A stretch of DNA of 41,678 bases from a virus: IMG/VR virus record IMGVR_UViG_3300012930_000009, positions 1 through 41,678 of that record; one strand, 5' to 3'. A program made the translations under genes and the position numbers. Shown piece after piece: positions 7,920 to 14,592 of the stretch. Below the pieces are notes generated by a model, which was given only the letters and a program-made list of their open reading frames with translations, did no database searches and was not told the DNA's origin. Within the stretch, counting starts at the first letter, position 1, and the number at the start of each line of letters is the position of its first letter.

Positions 7920-8518
7920 ATATCGCGTAATGAGGCGAGCCGGTTGAGCTCCGGATGATCACTCTCAAGGATGCGCCAATGGACGAACAGCAACGTCACG
8001 CGCCAGCCGAGGTGCAGCGAGCGGTCATCGGTCAGTCCCATCAGCTGACCGATGCGCTGGCAGGGGATCGCCGTCGTGTACCAAAGCCTGATGAAGCGCC
8101 TGGTCTTGCCCGGACACTGGCACACGATCTGGTCCATGACGATGGCGCAGTCGTTATCGAGCGGCGGCGGCGGTGAATCAGCCGGCGGATCGACATCCGG
8201 GTTTGGCAGGCCCGAGCCGACCGAGGACCACCAGCGCTGAAGCACACGATCAACCGGTTCGAGCTCGGGCTCGAGAATATCCAGCCCGGCAAACGGCTTG
8301 AGAACTGGCCGTGAGGCGCGGCGCTTCACTTCAGCCACGGATTGAGCCTGAGCACGTTCGTGCACAGATGGCACTTCGGCCCGGTTGAGTGCATCGGTGA
8401 GAGTGAACGCTTTAGCGCAAGCAGTCCGCAGCGCGACTGTGCTGTCTTCGTGCTGCACTGCCACAGATGGGCGATCGGAGTTCGGGCTTTCATCCATGAG
8501 TCTGAGGTTGGCATTCAA
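7916..8518 (-). CDS. Q-like late antiterminator / late regulator
   Basis: 200 residues. Translation probably starts at TTG 8518: AGGAG lies seven bases upstream and the TTGA overlaps the nuclease stop; an ATG at 8497 has no such site. The N-terminal 100 residues are low-complexity and Pro-rich near PPADSPPPPL. The C-terminal third (VMDQIVCQCPGKTRRFIRLWY to HWRI) has the D.iV..L....R..i...Y pattern of sigma-region-4-like HTH proteins annotated as phage antitermination or late regulators. It is the last gene of the minus early operon, immediately followed by a promoter and terminator and then the late genes. Function is inferred mainly from this context. Confidence 0.6.
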   Translation of the reverse strand: MNANLRLMDESPNSDRPSVAVQHEDSTVALRTACAKAFTLTDALNRAEVPSVHERAQAQSVAEVKRRASRPVLKPFAGLDILEPELEPVDRVLQRWWSSVGSGLPNPDVDPPADSPPPPLDNDCAIVMDQIVCQCPGKTRRFIRLWYTTAIPCQRIGQLMGLTDDRSLHLGWRVTLLFVHWRILESDHPELNRLASLRDI

Positions 8519-8802
8519 GTAATCGCTCCTATGACGCGAAGAGCTTCATCTGGGTTGGTGACGATCGGCGTCTTGGTGAGCGCGAGGAACTCAGCTTGTT
8601 CGACTTGGCGCTTGTCCTTCAGTGGCTTCTTGCGGCCCTTATGGATGGTCTTGCACTCCATCAGGAACACGCGCTCGCGGAACCACACGATGAGATCGCA
8701 GGGCGTATCGACGCGATAGACCTCGGCGCCGACGAGTTGGAGCGCGCCCACGATGCCTGGCTCGGACTTGTCGCGCTGCTTGCCCCATCTGTTAAGCGAC
8801 AT
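8515..8802 (-). CDS. PD-(D/E)XK nuclease (VRR-NUC/resolvase-like)
   Basis: 95 residues from ATG 8802. Catalytic-type residues are visible: E14, D36 in PCDLIVWF, and E49-C50-K51 in LMECKT, the D...ExK core of restriction-endonuclease-fold enzymes. QVEQAEFLALTKTPIVTNPDEAL further resembles the Q-x-x-x-E helix and C-terminal strand of VRR-NUC and phage Holliday-junction-type nucleases. The likely role is trimming or resolving branched DNA during replication or before packaging. It sits beside the Q-like gene at the end of the minus early operon. Confidence 0.75.
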   Translation of the reverse strand: MSLNRWGKQRDKSEPGIVGALQLVGAEVYRVDTPCDLIVWFRERVFLMECKTIHKGRKKPLKDKRQVEQAEFLALTKTPIVTNPDEALRVIGAIT

Positions 8803-8817
8803 TAGGTTGAGCTGCTC

Positions 8818-9033
8818 TCATGGCTTGTCCTTCATTGGGATGAGAGAGGTTTTGCGCACTGCGCAGTCCAAGTGATGACCTAGCAAGCCGCTCACTCGAA
8901 AGCCGCACTGAGGGCAGGTGAGGAACGGGCTTCGGCCATCACGCATCTGCTTGGCAGCACCGCGGACCGGAAAGCCGTTCATGAATCTGGCATCGGACTG
9001 CGCATCGGGCATCTCGGTGGGGCGGCGAGTCAT
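8818..9033 (-). CDS. Small zinc-finger-like protein (71 aa)
   Basis: 71 residues from ATG 9033, which overlaps the upstream stop (ATGA). It contains LTCPQCGFRVSGLLGHHLDC, with two paired cysteines followed by His-His and Cys, a plausible single zinc site. Both termini are basic. No named family is recognised. A nine-codon frame (8821-8792, starting ATGA on this gene's stop) bridges the 15-base gap to the nuclease gene. Confidence 0.65.
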   Translation of the reverse strand: MTRRPTEMPDAQSDARFMNGFPVRGAAKQMRDGRSPFLTCPQCGFRVSGLLGHHLDCAVRKTSLIPMKDKP

Positions 9034-9368
9034 AAGCGAAAGCGAATCACCTGACCAACTGGCGTGGCATCGACCCGCTTGCCCTCGACAAAGCGCAGTA
9101 GCTTTGCTTCAGTTGCCAGCCAAAGCTCCTCCTGTTGCACCGATGTGAGTGATTCCCATGATTGGCTAAACAGGGTAGCCGCAGATCGATAACGCACGTT
9201 CCTGACCGTCATCTCGGCACAAATGCCCATCAGAATGCCAAAATCGAATAACTTTTGCGTCCGCTTAATCGAGCTTGCGATCGGAGCCAGTGCCGCGAGC
9301 TGCACTGGCGTCACGAGCACAATTCCAGCGGCGGCTGCAATTTTGAGAAACGAGCGTCGGCTGATCAT
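9030..9368 (-). CDS. Protein with Tat-type signal peptide
   Basis: 112 residues from ATG 9368, preceded by AGGAA at a short spacing. The N-terminus MISRRSFLKIAAAAGIVLV carries the S-R-R-x-F-L-K twin-arginine motif followed by an Ala-rich hydrophobic stretch and Pro-Val, with a possible AxA-like cleavage zone near LAALA. The remainder is a helical domain (LFDFGILMGICAEMTVRN to the C-terminal VIRFRL) with no recognised family. If the signal works, the product crosses or is anchored in the inner membrane through the host Tat system. That is unusual for an early-region phage protein. Confidence 0.7.
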   Translation of the reverse strand: MISRRSFLKIAAAAGIVLVTPVQLAALAPIASSIKRTQKLFDFGILMGICAEMTVRNVRYRSAATLFSQSWESLTSVQQEELWLATEAKLLRFVEGKRVDATPVGQVIRFRL

Positions 9369-9430
9369 GGTTTCCTGCACCCCGAGCATTGCAGGTCGGG
9401 CACTTCGGTGACGGGCTTTCGGGCGCTCAA
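9365..9430 (-). CDS. 21-residue Cys-pair peptide (relay mini-ORF)
   Basis: TTG 9430 overlaps the upstream stop as TTGA, and its own TGA overlaps the ATG of the Tat-signal gene (ATGA). The 21-residue product contains CSGC. There is no Shine-Dalgarno of its own. It may be a real tiny protein or simply a translational bridge across the 58-base gap. Confidence 0.35.
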   Translation of the reverse strand: MSARKPVTEVPDLQCSGCRKP

Positions 9431-9873
9431 CTGAGGATTGTCCAGAACGCCAAGCGCCACAGCATCGCGAGCAGAGCGATCGCGAGCGGCGTTACAACCA
9501 TGCTCACGGTGATCACCTTGCCGCGAATCTCCCACTTCTCACGCAGGGCTTTGCGTCGTCGTTCAAGTCTCGTGCTCATGTTCGTGTCCTTGTCGAGAAT
9601 GCGGGTCATCAGTTGGGCGTGAATGCGCCGGCGGTCAGCTTCGATGCGATCGAGTTCGCGCTGAATGCGCGCAGCGTCTTCGCGCTCGCGCTCTTCCTTG
9701 CTCAACTTGGCGATGCGAAAGGTTTCATCTACGAACGCTTTCGAGCGGGCTTCGCGCTGCTTTGGCGTCTCTTGCCACGCGTTCTGCTGAGCGTTCTGCA
9801 TCCCGGCATAGCCCCCGGCTATCGAGCCCTGGTAGGCGTTGATTGCGTTCATGACATCGATTACGCCAAACAT
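9427..9873 (-). CDS. Coiled-coil protein with C-terminal membrane segment
   Basis: 148 residues from ATG 9873, or 149 from GTG 9876, right after the upstream TGA. Residues about 1-35 are Gly/Ala/Gln-rich. A long charged helix follows (KEEREREDAARIQRELDRI, then RLERRRKALREKWE) that should form a coiled coil. A hydrophobic stretch (VITVSMVVTPLAIALLAMLW) near the C-terminus looks like one transmembrane helix. The likely location is the inner membrane with a cytoplasmic coiled coil. No family is recognised. Confidence 0.65.
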   Translation of the reverse strand: MFGVIDVMNAINAYQGSIAGGYAGMQNAQQNAWQETPKQREARSKAFVDETFRIAKLSKEEREREDAARIQRELDRIEADRRRIHAQLMTRILDKDTNMSTRLERRRKALREKWEIRGKVITVSMVVTPLAIALLAMLWRLAFWTILS

Positions 9874-9876
9874 CAC

Positions 9877-10152
9877 TCAGCCCCGCACAAGGCACTGACG
9901 GATGACATCGAGGGTTTCTGGATCAGCGAGGCCTGATTGCTCAACGATCCTGACCATGCGGATTGAATCAACCGGCTCGGTCAGCTTGGCCCGCTGCTTC
10001 GCCTCATCACGCAAGTTCTCAACCTCGTTGACGAGGTGATAGACGAGTTCTCTGAGCGTCGGATCCTCGTTCTTGCCGCCGCCAACATTGATCCAGCCCG
10101 CGCCCATTCGCATGAGGCCGACGTGCCGCGTAATCAGCTCAACAATGTCCAT
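9877..10152 (-). CDS. Hypothetical protein (91 aa), early operon
   Basis: 91 residues from ATG 10152, chosen because AGGAGG lies just upstream (AGGAGGGCAGATG). The frame stays open to 10215. MDIVELITRHVGLMRMGAG is followed by helices with LVYHLVNEVENLRDEAKQR, a short coiled-coil-like segment. No motif allows a functional call. It overlaps the end of the preceding small ORF by 14 bases. Confidence 0.65.
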   Translation of the reverse strand: MDIVELITRHVGLMRMGAGWINVGGGKNEDPTLRELVYHLVNEVENLRDEAKQRAKLTEPVDSIRMVRIVEQSGLADPETLDVIRQCLVRG

Positions 10153-10498
10153 CTGCCCTCCTGAAAGGCTCCAGGAGCCCGCGTGGTTGCACCCGCATGT
10201 GGGGATCATTGTCATCGCGAAGTCGTCTCAGCGAGGCTCCTGCGAGCAGCAGCGGGCATTGCGCGCGCATTCCTTGCGCGATGGCGATGAGGTCTGCGTT
10301 GTTGGGATCAACTGGCTGATGAGGAACGCTCAACGACAGCATTGTCACTGCGTCAACTGGTTGGCTCACCTGTGAAACGGTTCCACGTGGAACTGCATTA
10401 GTGACGGCAAGTGACGGCACTTCCGTATATATTTCAATGCGCACGCGTATTGAAGAAGAACAGGGATTGCCGTCACTTGCCGTCACTCTGTCAATCAT
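10139..10498 (-). CDS. Hypothetical protein overlapping the origin-like repeats
   Basis: 119 residues from ATG 10498, overlapping the helicase stop and preceded by GGAGGA four bases upstream, so initiation is well supported. The frame then reads through the 20-bp inverted repeat (RVTASDGN and VPSLAVTNAV are its translation) and the parS-like palindrome (VPRGT). It looks less protein-like than its neighbours. The 3' half (PNNADLIAIAQGMRAQCPLL) could be a small helical domain. It may be coding, or the DNA signals may be the main content. Confidence 0.45.
   Translation of the reverse strand: MIDRVTASDGNPCSSSIRVRIEIYTEVPSLAVTNAVPRGTVSQVSQPVDAVTMLSLSVPHQPVDPNNADLIAIAQGMRAQCPLLLAGASLRRLRDDNDPHMRVQPRGLLEPFRRADGHC
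10380..10393. promoter_or_regulatory. parS-like 14-bp palindrome
   Basis: GTTCCACGTGGAAC is a perfect palindrome. It equals the core of the chromosomal ParB-binding site parS (tGTTnCACGTGnAACa), in the CC..GG form I associate with Pseudomonas. The outer bases here are G and T rather than T and A. I found no other parS-like site in the window and no parA or parB gene. It could instead be an operator for an unknown dimeric protein. Confidence 0.55.
10400..10487. repeat. 20-bp perfect inverted repeat of tandem decamers (candidate origin)
   Basis: The left arm 10400-10419 is two direct copies of AGTGACGGCA. The right arm 10468-10487 is two copies of the complement TGCCGTCACT. The arms match at all 20 positions and enclose a 48-bp spacer with the AT-rich run TATATATTT. 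Iteron-like sites around an AT-rich core, at the 3' end of the primase/helicase gene, are typical of an initiator-bound origin. A cruciform or RNA hairpin is the alternative. Confidence 0.65.
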
Positions 10499-11927
10499 TG
10501 TTCCTCCAGTCCGGCATGTCAGTTCCCCGAAGTTCGACGCCTAAATACAGCCCACCCTGGTTCGTTCGCTTCCAATCGAAGCCGCGGCGTTTCATCTCAT
10601 GTGGCAAATCCTTTGAGGCCATCGAACGCTCTCCGATGTCCTTCGCGAAGTCCTGATAGGCCCGATAAAGCATTCCGGCCTTCACTTGCGCAAGCTTCCG
10701 GCGCTCGCACTTCTCATCGAGGAATTTGCCCAGCGTGTCGGAGTCCGATCGGTACTCGACGGACGCCTCGGTGATGATGGCCGGCGCCTTCAATCCGCTG
10801 CTTTGCCATTCCAAACAGCCCCGCACAGCCCACGCTAAAATGCCCGGCAGTTCTTCGCGCAGCTTCTCGAGGAGTCGCGGGTCTTGCTCATCTCCGGCGA
10901 AGAGGCGCGCGAACGGAAGTAGTCGCAGCCGGCGCCAGATGCCATCGTCCGTGCCGCTGATCGCTGGTTTGTGGTTGCCGCGCACCAGGAGCTTGTGCGT
11001 TGGCTTGAAATCGAAAAACTCGGCCCGCAGGAACCGTGCGTTGATCGAGTCCGAACCGGTCAGGTCTTTGAGCTTCGCCTCATCGAAGGCGCTGCCCTGG
11101 CTCGTCTCGTTCATGAGCGCGACACGGGCGCCGCGCAGACGTGCGACATCATTCGGGATGCCCCCGCCGTGCTTCTTCGACATCAGCATCTCAGGGGATA
11201 CGACGATGGCGTATTCGCCCATCAGATCCGCGATCAGCTCGCAGAAGACCGACTTGCCGTTGGCGCCCAGGCCGAAAAGGAAGTGCAGCACCTGCTCAAA
11301 CGTGCAGCCGGTGAGCAGATACCCAACCATTCGGCGCAGGTAATCAGCGAGTTCGGCATTCTCGATCGTGACTTGCGTGAGGAACGCATCCCAGCGCGGG
11401 CACAGGGCATCCGCCGCATAGGTGATGGGGATCACGCGGGTGATGAGATCCGAGCGCCTGTGCTCCCGCAGCTCGCCTGAGCGCAGATCAAGCGTGCCGT
11501 TCGCGACATTCAGAAGCCACGGGTCCGCATCGAACTGCGTCAGCTGAATGGGAATACCAGGCTCTGAGCGCGCACACCAGATCATGGCCTCAACCGCGCG
11601 CCTGGACTGCGACTGGCGCGCGTGCTTGTACATCTCGGTCTTGTCGGCCGCGCCCTTCACCTCATCGTAGATCGACAGGGCGACGTGCTTGGCAAGTGTC
11701 TGCACACGCACCGAGCCGTGATCGTGCGGCCAGCGCCTGCCATCCCAGACAAGCCAGCCATGCTCGGCGGTGTAATGCAGATCCTGGCCGAACTTCGCCG
11801 CCAATCGGCGCCCGTTCGCGATGTCGGAATCCGTGATCTGCGCGCCCCTGGCACGCCCGGAGCGCTTATCCATCGCGCGCTGAAGGCTCGCGACTTTATC
11901 GAAGTCGTCGTTATCCACGAATCGCAT
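10491..11927 (-). CDS. Phage primase/helicase, D5-like SF3 ATPase
   Basis: 478 residues from ATG 11927, overlapping the CHC2 gene by 17 bases. Residues about 40-210 contain the D5_N-type region (DADPWLLNVANGTLDLRSG, then YLRRMVGYLLTGC). Walker A is GLGANGKS at 219-226. A Walker-B-like ARVALMNET follows near 268, and the SF3/D5 sensor segment LVRGNHKP with GIWRRLRLLPF lies near 315-340. The C-terminal about 80 residues form a winged-helix-like tail. It is the replicative helicase of the phage, acting with the separately encoded zinc module. It lies directly upstream of the origin-like repeats. Confidence 0.9.
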   Translation of the reverse strand: MRFVDNDDFDKVASLQRAMDKRSGRARGAQITDSDIANGRRLAAKFGQDLHYTAEHGWLVWDGRRWPHDHGSVRVQTLAKHVALSIYDEVKGAADKTEMYKHARQSQSRRAVEAMIWCARSEPGIPIQLTQFDADPWLLNVANGTLDLRSGELREHRRSDLITRVIPITYAADALCPRWDAFLTQVTIENAELADYLRRMVGYLLTGCTFEQVLHFLFGLGANGKSVFCELIADLMGEYAIVVSPEMLMSKKHGGGIPNDVARLRGARVALMNETSQGSAFDEAKLKDLTGSDSINARFLRAEFFDFKPTHKLLVRGNHKPAISGTDDGIWRRLRLLPFARLFAGDEQDPRLLEKLREELPGILAWAVRGCLEWQSSGLKAPAIITEASVEYRSDSDTLGKFLDEKCERRKLAQVKAGMLYRAYQDFAKDIGERSMASKDLPHEMKRRGFDWKRTNQGGLYLGVELRGTDMPDWRNND

Positions 11928-12330
11928 CGCGCGCTCGCCCGATGCGCTCAGCGGCCAATATAAGCCGCTGGATTTGCTCGTCCTCGAGGCATAGCTGATC
12001 CTGGGATTGCGCGGCAATGTGCGCGGCGACCTGAACCTCATGAGAGATCAGAAGCAACAGATCTGCGGCCGGCATGTAAGTTTTGAGCGGCCGATACACG
12101 GCGCCAGGCTCGCGCTTCTCGAATAGTGCCGCAAACTCAAGACCGCAGGCATCTAGTATCGCGCCTGGCTCGCAGCCGCCAAAGCAGTGAATGAGCACGC
12201 GCCCGCCGTCCGCCTCTTTGATGGATAGTGAAGGTGAGCCGTCATCGTGCGCCGGGCAGCGCGCGATCCAGCGGCCAGGGCCTGTGTGCCTCACCTTCTC
12301 CAGGCGCTCAAGTAACAGTTCGGCGCTCAA
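11911..12330 (-). CDS. CHC2 zinc-binding primase module
   Basis: 139 residues. It starts at TTG 12330 with AAGGTG eight bases upstream. Zinc ligands fit C25, H28, C49 and C53 in CPAH and HCFGGC, the DnaG/P4-type CHC2 finger. The 'GSPSLSI' strand between them is family-typical. There is no TOPRIM catalytic domain; the C-terminal half is helical. DNA-template recognition is thus encoded apart from the helicase, and the primase active site would have to lie in the partner or in a host enzyme. A four-codon frame (ATG CGT ACT TGA) overlaps its start. Confidence 0.85.
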   Translation of the reverse strand: MSAELLLERLEKVRHTGPGRWIARCPAHDDGSPSLSIKEADGGRVLIHCFGGCEPGAILDACGLEFAALFEKREPGAVYRPLKTYMPAADLLLLISHEVQVAAHIAAQSQDQLCLEDEQIQRLILAAERIGRARDAIRG

Positions 12331-12387
12331 GTACGCATCACCTTATGGTGAATGGATATCGTTTTTTTAAGCCCCCCGCCGCCACCG

Positions 12388-12651
12388 CTACGGGCCCCTG
12401 ATGTTTGCGGTGCGGAACCCGGGAGCGTGACTTTGGGGGACCCGCTCGCGCGGGTAGATGTCGGGGCGCAGATCATAGCGCGTCACCTGTCCCATGGTGG
12501 CCGCCTCCACCGGCAGCACCCGCTCGGCGGGCAGGCGCCCGCGGGCAATCCACGAGGACACGGTGCCCTGGGAGCCGAGCCCGAGCAGTCTTGCCATTGC
12601 GGTTTGTCCGCCGACCAGTTCACAGGCTTTCAATATCGCTTTTCGGCTCAT
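12388..12651 (-). CDS. YdaS/Cro-like HTH repressor
   Basis: 87 residues from ATG 12651 (an upstream in-frame ATG at 12669 is possible). MSRKAILKACELVGGQTAMARLLG is the YdaS/Cro-type helix-turn-helix start, followed by SQGTVSSWIARGRLPAERVLPVE, the recognition helix and the conserved R-x-P-A-E-R element. It is the first gene of the leftward early operon and faces the rightward operon, so it most likely controls both. A -10-like TTAAAT lies six bases before the ATG, which would give a leaderless mRNA as for lambda cI. No second repressor is present. Confidence 0.85.
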   Translation of the reverse strand: MSRKAILKACELVGGQTAMARLLGLGSQGTVSSWIARGRLPAERVLPVEAATMGQVTRYDLRPDIYPRERVPQSHAPGFRTANIRGP

Positions 12652-12656
12652 TCCCC

Positions 12657-12686
12657 ATTTAACGCACATTCCGTTCTGCGCGTCAA
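12657..12686 (-). promoter_or_regulatory. Candidate repressor promoter (leftward)
   Basis: On the minus strand TTGACG (12686-12681), an 18-base spacer, then TTAAAT (12662-12657). Transcription would begin close to the ATG at 12651. The half-site GTCAACA/TGTTGAC occurs here (12682-12688) and, inverted, at the opposing promoter (12721-12727). Confidence 0.5.
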
Positions 12687-12722
12687 CAGCACGATACGCG
12701 AAAATAATTAATGCAAAAAGTG

Positions 12723-12751
12723 TTGACACAGTAACGGATCGTGCATTAAAG
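12723..12751 (+). promoter_or_regulatory. Candidate rightward early promoter with operator dyads
   Basis: TTGACA (12723-12728), a 17-base spacer and TTAAAG (12746-12751) lead into a short leader with AGGAG and ATG 12778. Dyads overlap it: GTGCA-N6-TGCAC at 12741-12756, and TTAATGCA (12708-12715) inverted to TGCATTAA (12742-12749). These are plausible binding sites of the divergent repressor. Confidence 0.6.
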
Positions 12752-12777
12752 TGCACTGGTTGAAAACAGGAGCAGAC

Positions 12778-13170
12778 ATGACCGCCTACTCAAACCTGAT
12801 CGCCCACCTCGCCGACTACTGCCTGGACAGCAGGACCGAGCCTGAAGCGCTCGTCCTGCGCAACGAGCAGATCGCCATCGTCATGCTGGAACGGGGCGCG
12901 GAAGTCACCGACTACATCTCTGAGCGGCTGGAGGCGATCCTGGCCGATGTCGCAGGCGATCTGTCCCTGACCAGGGACTACCACTGCTCGCGCGTCCTGG
13001 TCGGGGGCTCCCTCATGGCGCGCCTTTCGGTCGCCTGTACAGCCGCCATTAAAGAGGATCTGCAGGTCGAGATTGGCATCCTCCTGCAGGCCGCGAAGTA
13101 TCCGCTGAACCAGAACGCAGACCGCGCCTGGGAGGCATGGAAAGCGGGCGGCCTGGCAGGTGCCTCATGA
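12778..13170 (+). CDS. First rightward early protein (130 aa)
   Basis: 130 residues from ATG 12778, preceded by AGGAG at good spacing. It is helical throughout, starting MTAYSNLIAHLADYCLDSRT, with a central ITxxL-type segment VTDYISERLEAILADVAGD and AAIKEDLQVEIGILLQAAKY. No motif or family is recognised. As the first product of the early operon it may be regulatory or anti-host. Its stop overlaps the next start (ATGA). Confidence 0.7.
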   Translation: MTAYSNLIAHLADYCLDSRTEPEALVLRNEQIAIVMLERGAEVTDYISERLEAILADVAGDLSLTRDYHCSRVLVGGSLMARLSVACTAAIKEDLQVEIGILLQAAKYPLNQNADRAWEAWKAGGLAGAS

Positions 13171-13373
13171 GCTTCTCGCCCGCATCCTTGGCGCTGATCG
13201 CCCGCGATGAGCGGATCGCGAACCGCCGCACAACCGAGCAGGGCATTGTCCATCACGCCCGCCAGGCCCTGATTGCCTACCGGAACCTGGATCACTGGCC
13301 GCAGAACGAGGCGAAGGCGGCTCTGGAGTATTCAATGGCGCAGCTCGGCTGCCTGCTGGATGTGAGCGCATGA
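13167..13373 (+). CDS. Small early protein (68 aa)
   Basis: 68 residues beginning MSFSPASLALIARDERIANR, started by an ATGA overlap and ending in another with the next gene. It is helical and shows A-R-Q-A-L-I-A-Y-R-N. No family is recognised. It belongs to the chain leading to the recombination genes. Confidence 0.6.
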   Translation: MSFSPASLALIARDERIANRRTTEQGIVHHARQALIAYRNLDHWPQNEAKAALEYSMAQLGCLLDVSA

Positions 13374-13576
13374 GCACAACATTTTTCGGCGCCTTTATGC
13401 CCGCCCCGCGCAAGGTGCGCATCCGGATCTTCCGCCACCTCACGCGCGATGCCAGAGAGCCTGTGAGTTTCGCCGAGGAGTTCCAAATCAACAAGCGCGC
13501 CTTCAAAGCCGCCCGCATCCGCGAGTGCACGAAGGTCGAGCCAGCCATCGAATTCACCAGCAGGAGATCCCAATAA
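13370..13576 (+). CDS. Small basic early protein (68 aa)
   Basis: 68 residues, ATGA-coupled to the preceding gene; its TAA shares a base with the following ATG (TAATG). It is rich in Arg and Lys (PAPRKVRIRIFRHLTRDAR), with FQINKRAFKAARIRE as a possible basic helix. A nucleic-acid-binding role is possible but not shown. The Shine-Dalgarno of the annealing ATPase (AGGAG) lies inside its last codons. Confidence 0.6.
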   Translation: MSTTFFGAFMPAPRKVRIRIFRHLTRDAREPVSFAEEFQINKRAFKAARIRECTKVEPAIEFTSRRSQ

Positions 13577-14592
13577 TGACGATGTCATTTCAACGTGCCA
13601 CCAAAAAGAAATCCAAGCTACGGCTGGGTCTTGCGGGGCCGAGCAATGCAGGTAAAACACTCGGCGCGCTTATGATCGCTAAAGCCCTTGGCGGCTCGAT
13701 CGCGCTCATCGATACCGAGCGCGGCAGTGCAAGCCTGTATTCAACCTCCTTTGAGTTCGATGTCCTGGAGCTGAATCCTCCCTATTCGCCGGAGCGGTTC
13801 ATCGAGGCGATCCATGCGGCGGAGGCCGCAGGCTACGCCAACATCGTCATCGACTCATTGACGCACGAATGGGACGGCGCCGGCGGCTGTCTTGAGATCA
13901 ACGAGCAGATCGCGCAGGCGAAATATCGCGGCAACACCTGGTCGGCCTGGTCGGATACGACCCCGCGCCACCAAGCGATGATTGATGCGCTCTTGCAGTC
14001 ACCGACGCACACGATCGCAACGATGCGCTCAAAGACCGAGACCGTGCAGGGCGATGACAAGAAGGTCAAGAAGATCGGTATGAAGGTCGAGCAGCGCAAG
14101 GGCTCCGAGTACGAGTTTGGCCTGATGCTCGAGATCGATCACGACACGCACTTAGCCGTGCTCACCAAAGGTCGTCTCTATGACGCGCCGAAGGATGTGC
14201 AGGCTTATTTTGCGAATCCGCACAAGATCGACGCGCAGGACGGCGCGATGCTTCTCACATGGCTTGAGTCTGGCGCTGAGATGCAGAGCGCGGAGCCCAT
14301 CAAGAAGAGTGGTGTAGTGACTGACCTGCTCTCCGAGCAGGAGGGTGGTGTCACCGAGCGTGAGAACAATGATTTCTCGGACAAAGCATCTGCTTTACGG
14401 CAACTTCTCGACTCAGACAAAGAAGAGGCCGACATCGCGATACTGCTCGCCGAGTTGACCAGTACTTTCACAGTCAAGCAGCGACTCGGTGTCTCAACAA
14501 TGATGACGCCGAAAGAGAACAAAGCCGTTGCTGCTTACCTGGCAATGGCTCGCGCACCGAAAGAGACGGCATTACCGGAGCACGCGACATGA
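13576..14592 (+). CDS. Sak4-like RecA-fold annealing ATPase (AAA_24)
   Basis: 338 residues from ATG 13576, with AGGAG eight bases upstream. Walker A is GPSNAGKT at 21-28. IALIDTERGSASLY follows (RecA-type strand 2), and NIVIDSLTHEWDG is the Walker B region with an acidic pair. IATMRSKTE and the C-terminal domain fit AAA_24/Sak4 proteins, which anneal single strands together with SSB. The SSB gene follows immediately through an ATGA overlap, as in other Sak4 modules. The C-terminal 100 residues are a charged tail (LLSEQEGGVTERENNDF). It acts in recombination-dependent replication. Confidence 0.85.
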   Translation: MTMSFQRATKKKSKLRLGLAGPSNAGKTLGALMIAKALGGSIALIDTERGSASLYSTSFEFDVLELNPPYSPERFIEAIHAAEAAGYANIVIDSLTHEWDGAGGCLEINEQIAQAKYRGNTWSAWSDTTPRHQAMIDALLQSPTHTIATMRSKTETVQGDDKKVKKIGMKVEQRKGSEYEFGLMLEIDHDTHLAVLTKGRLYDAPKDVQAYFANPHKIDAQDGAMLLTWLESGAEMQSAEPIKKSGVVTDLLSEQEGGVTERENNDFSDKASALRQLLDSDKEEADIAILLAELTSTFTVKQRLGVSTMMTPKENKAVAAYLAMARAPKETALPEHAT

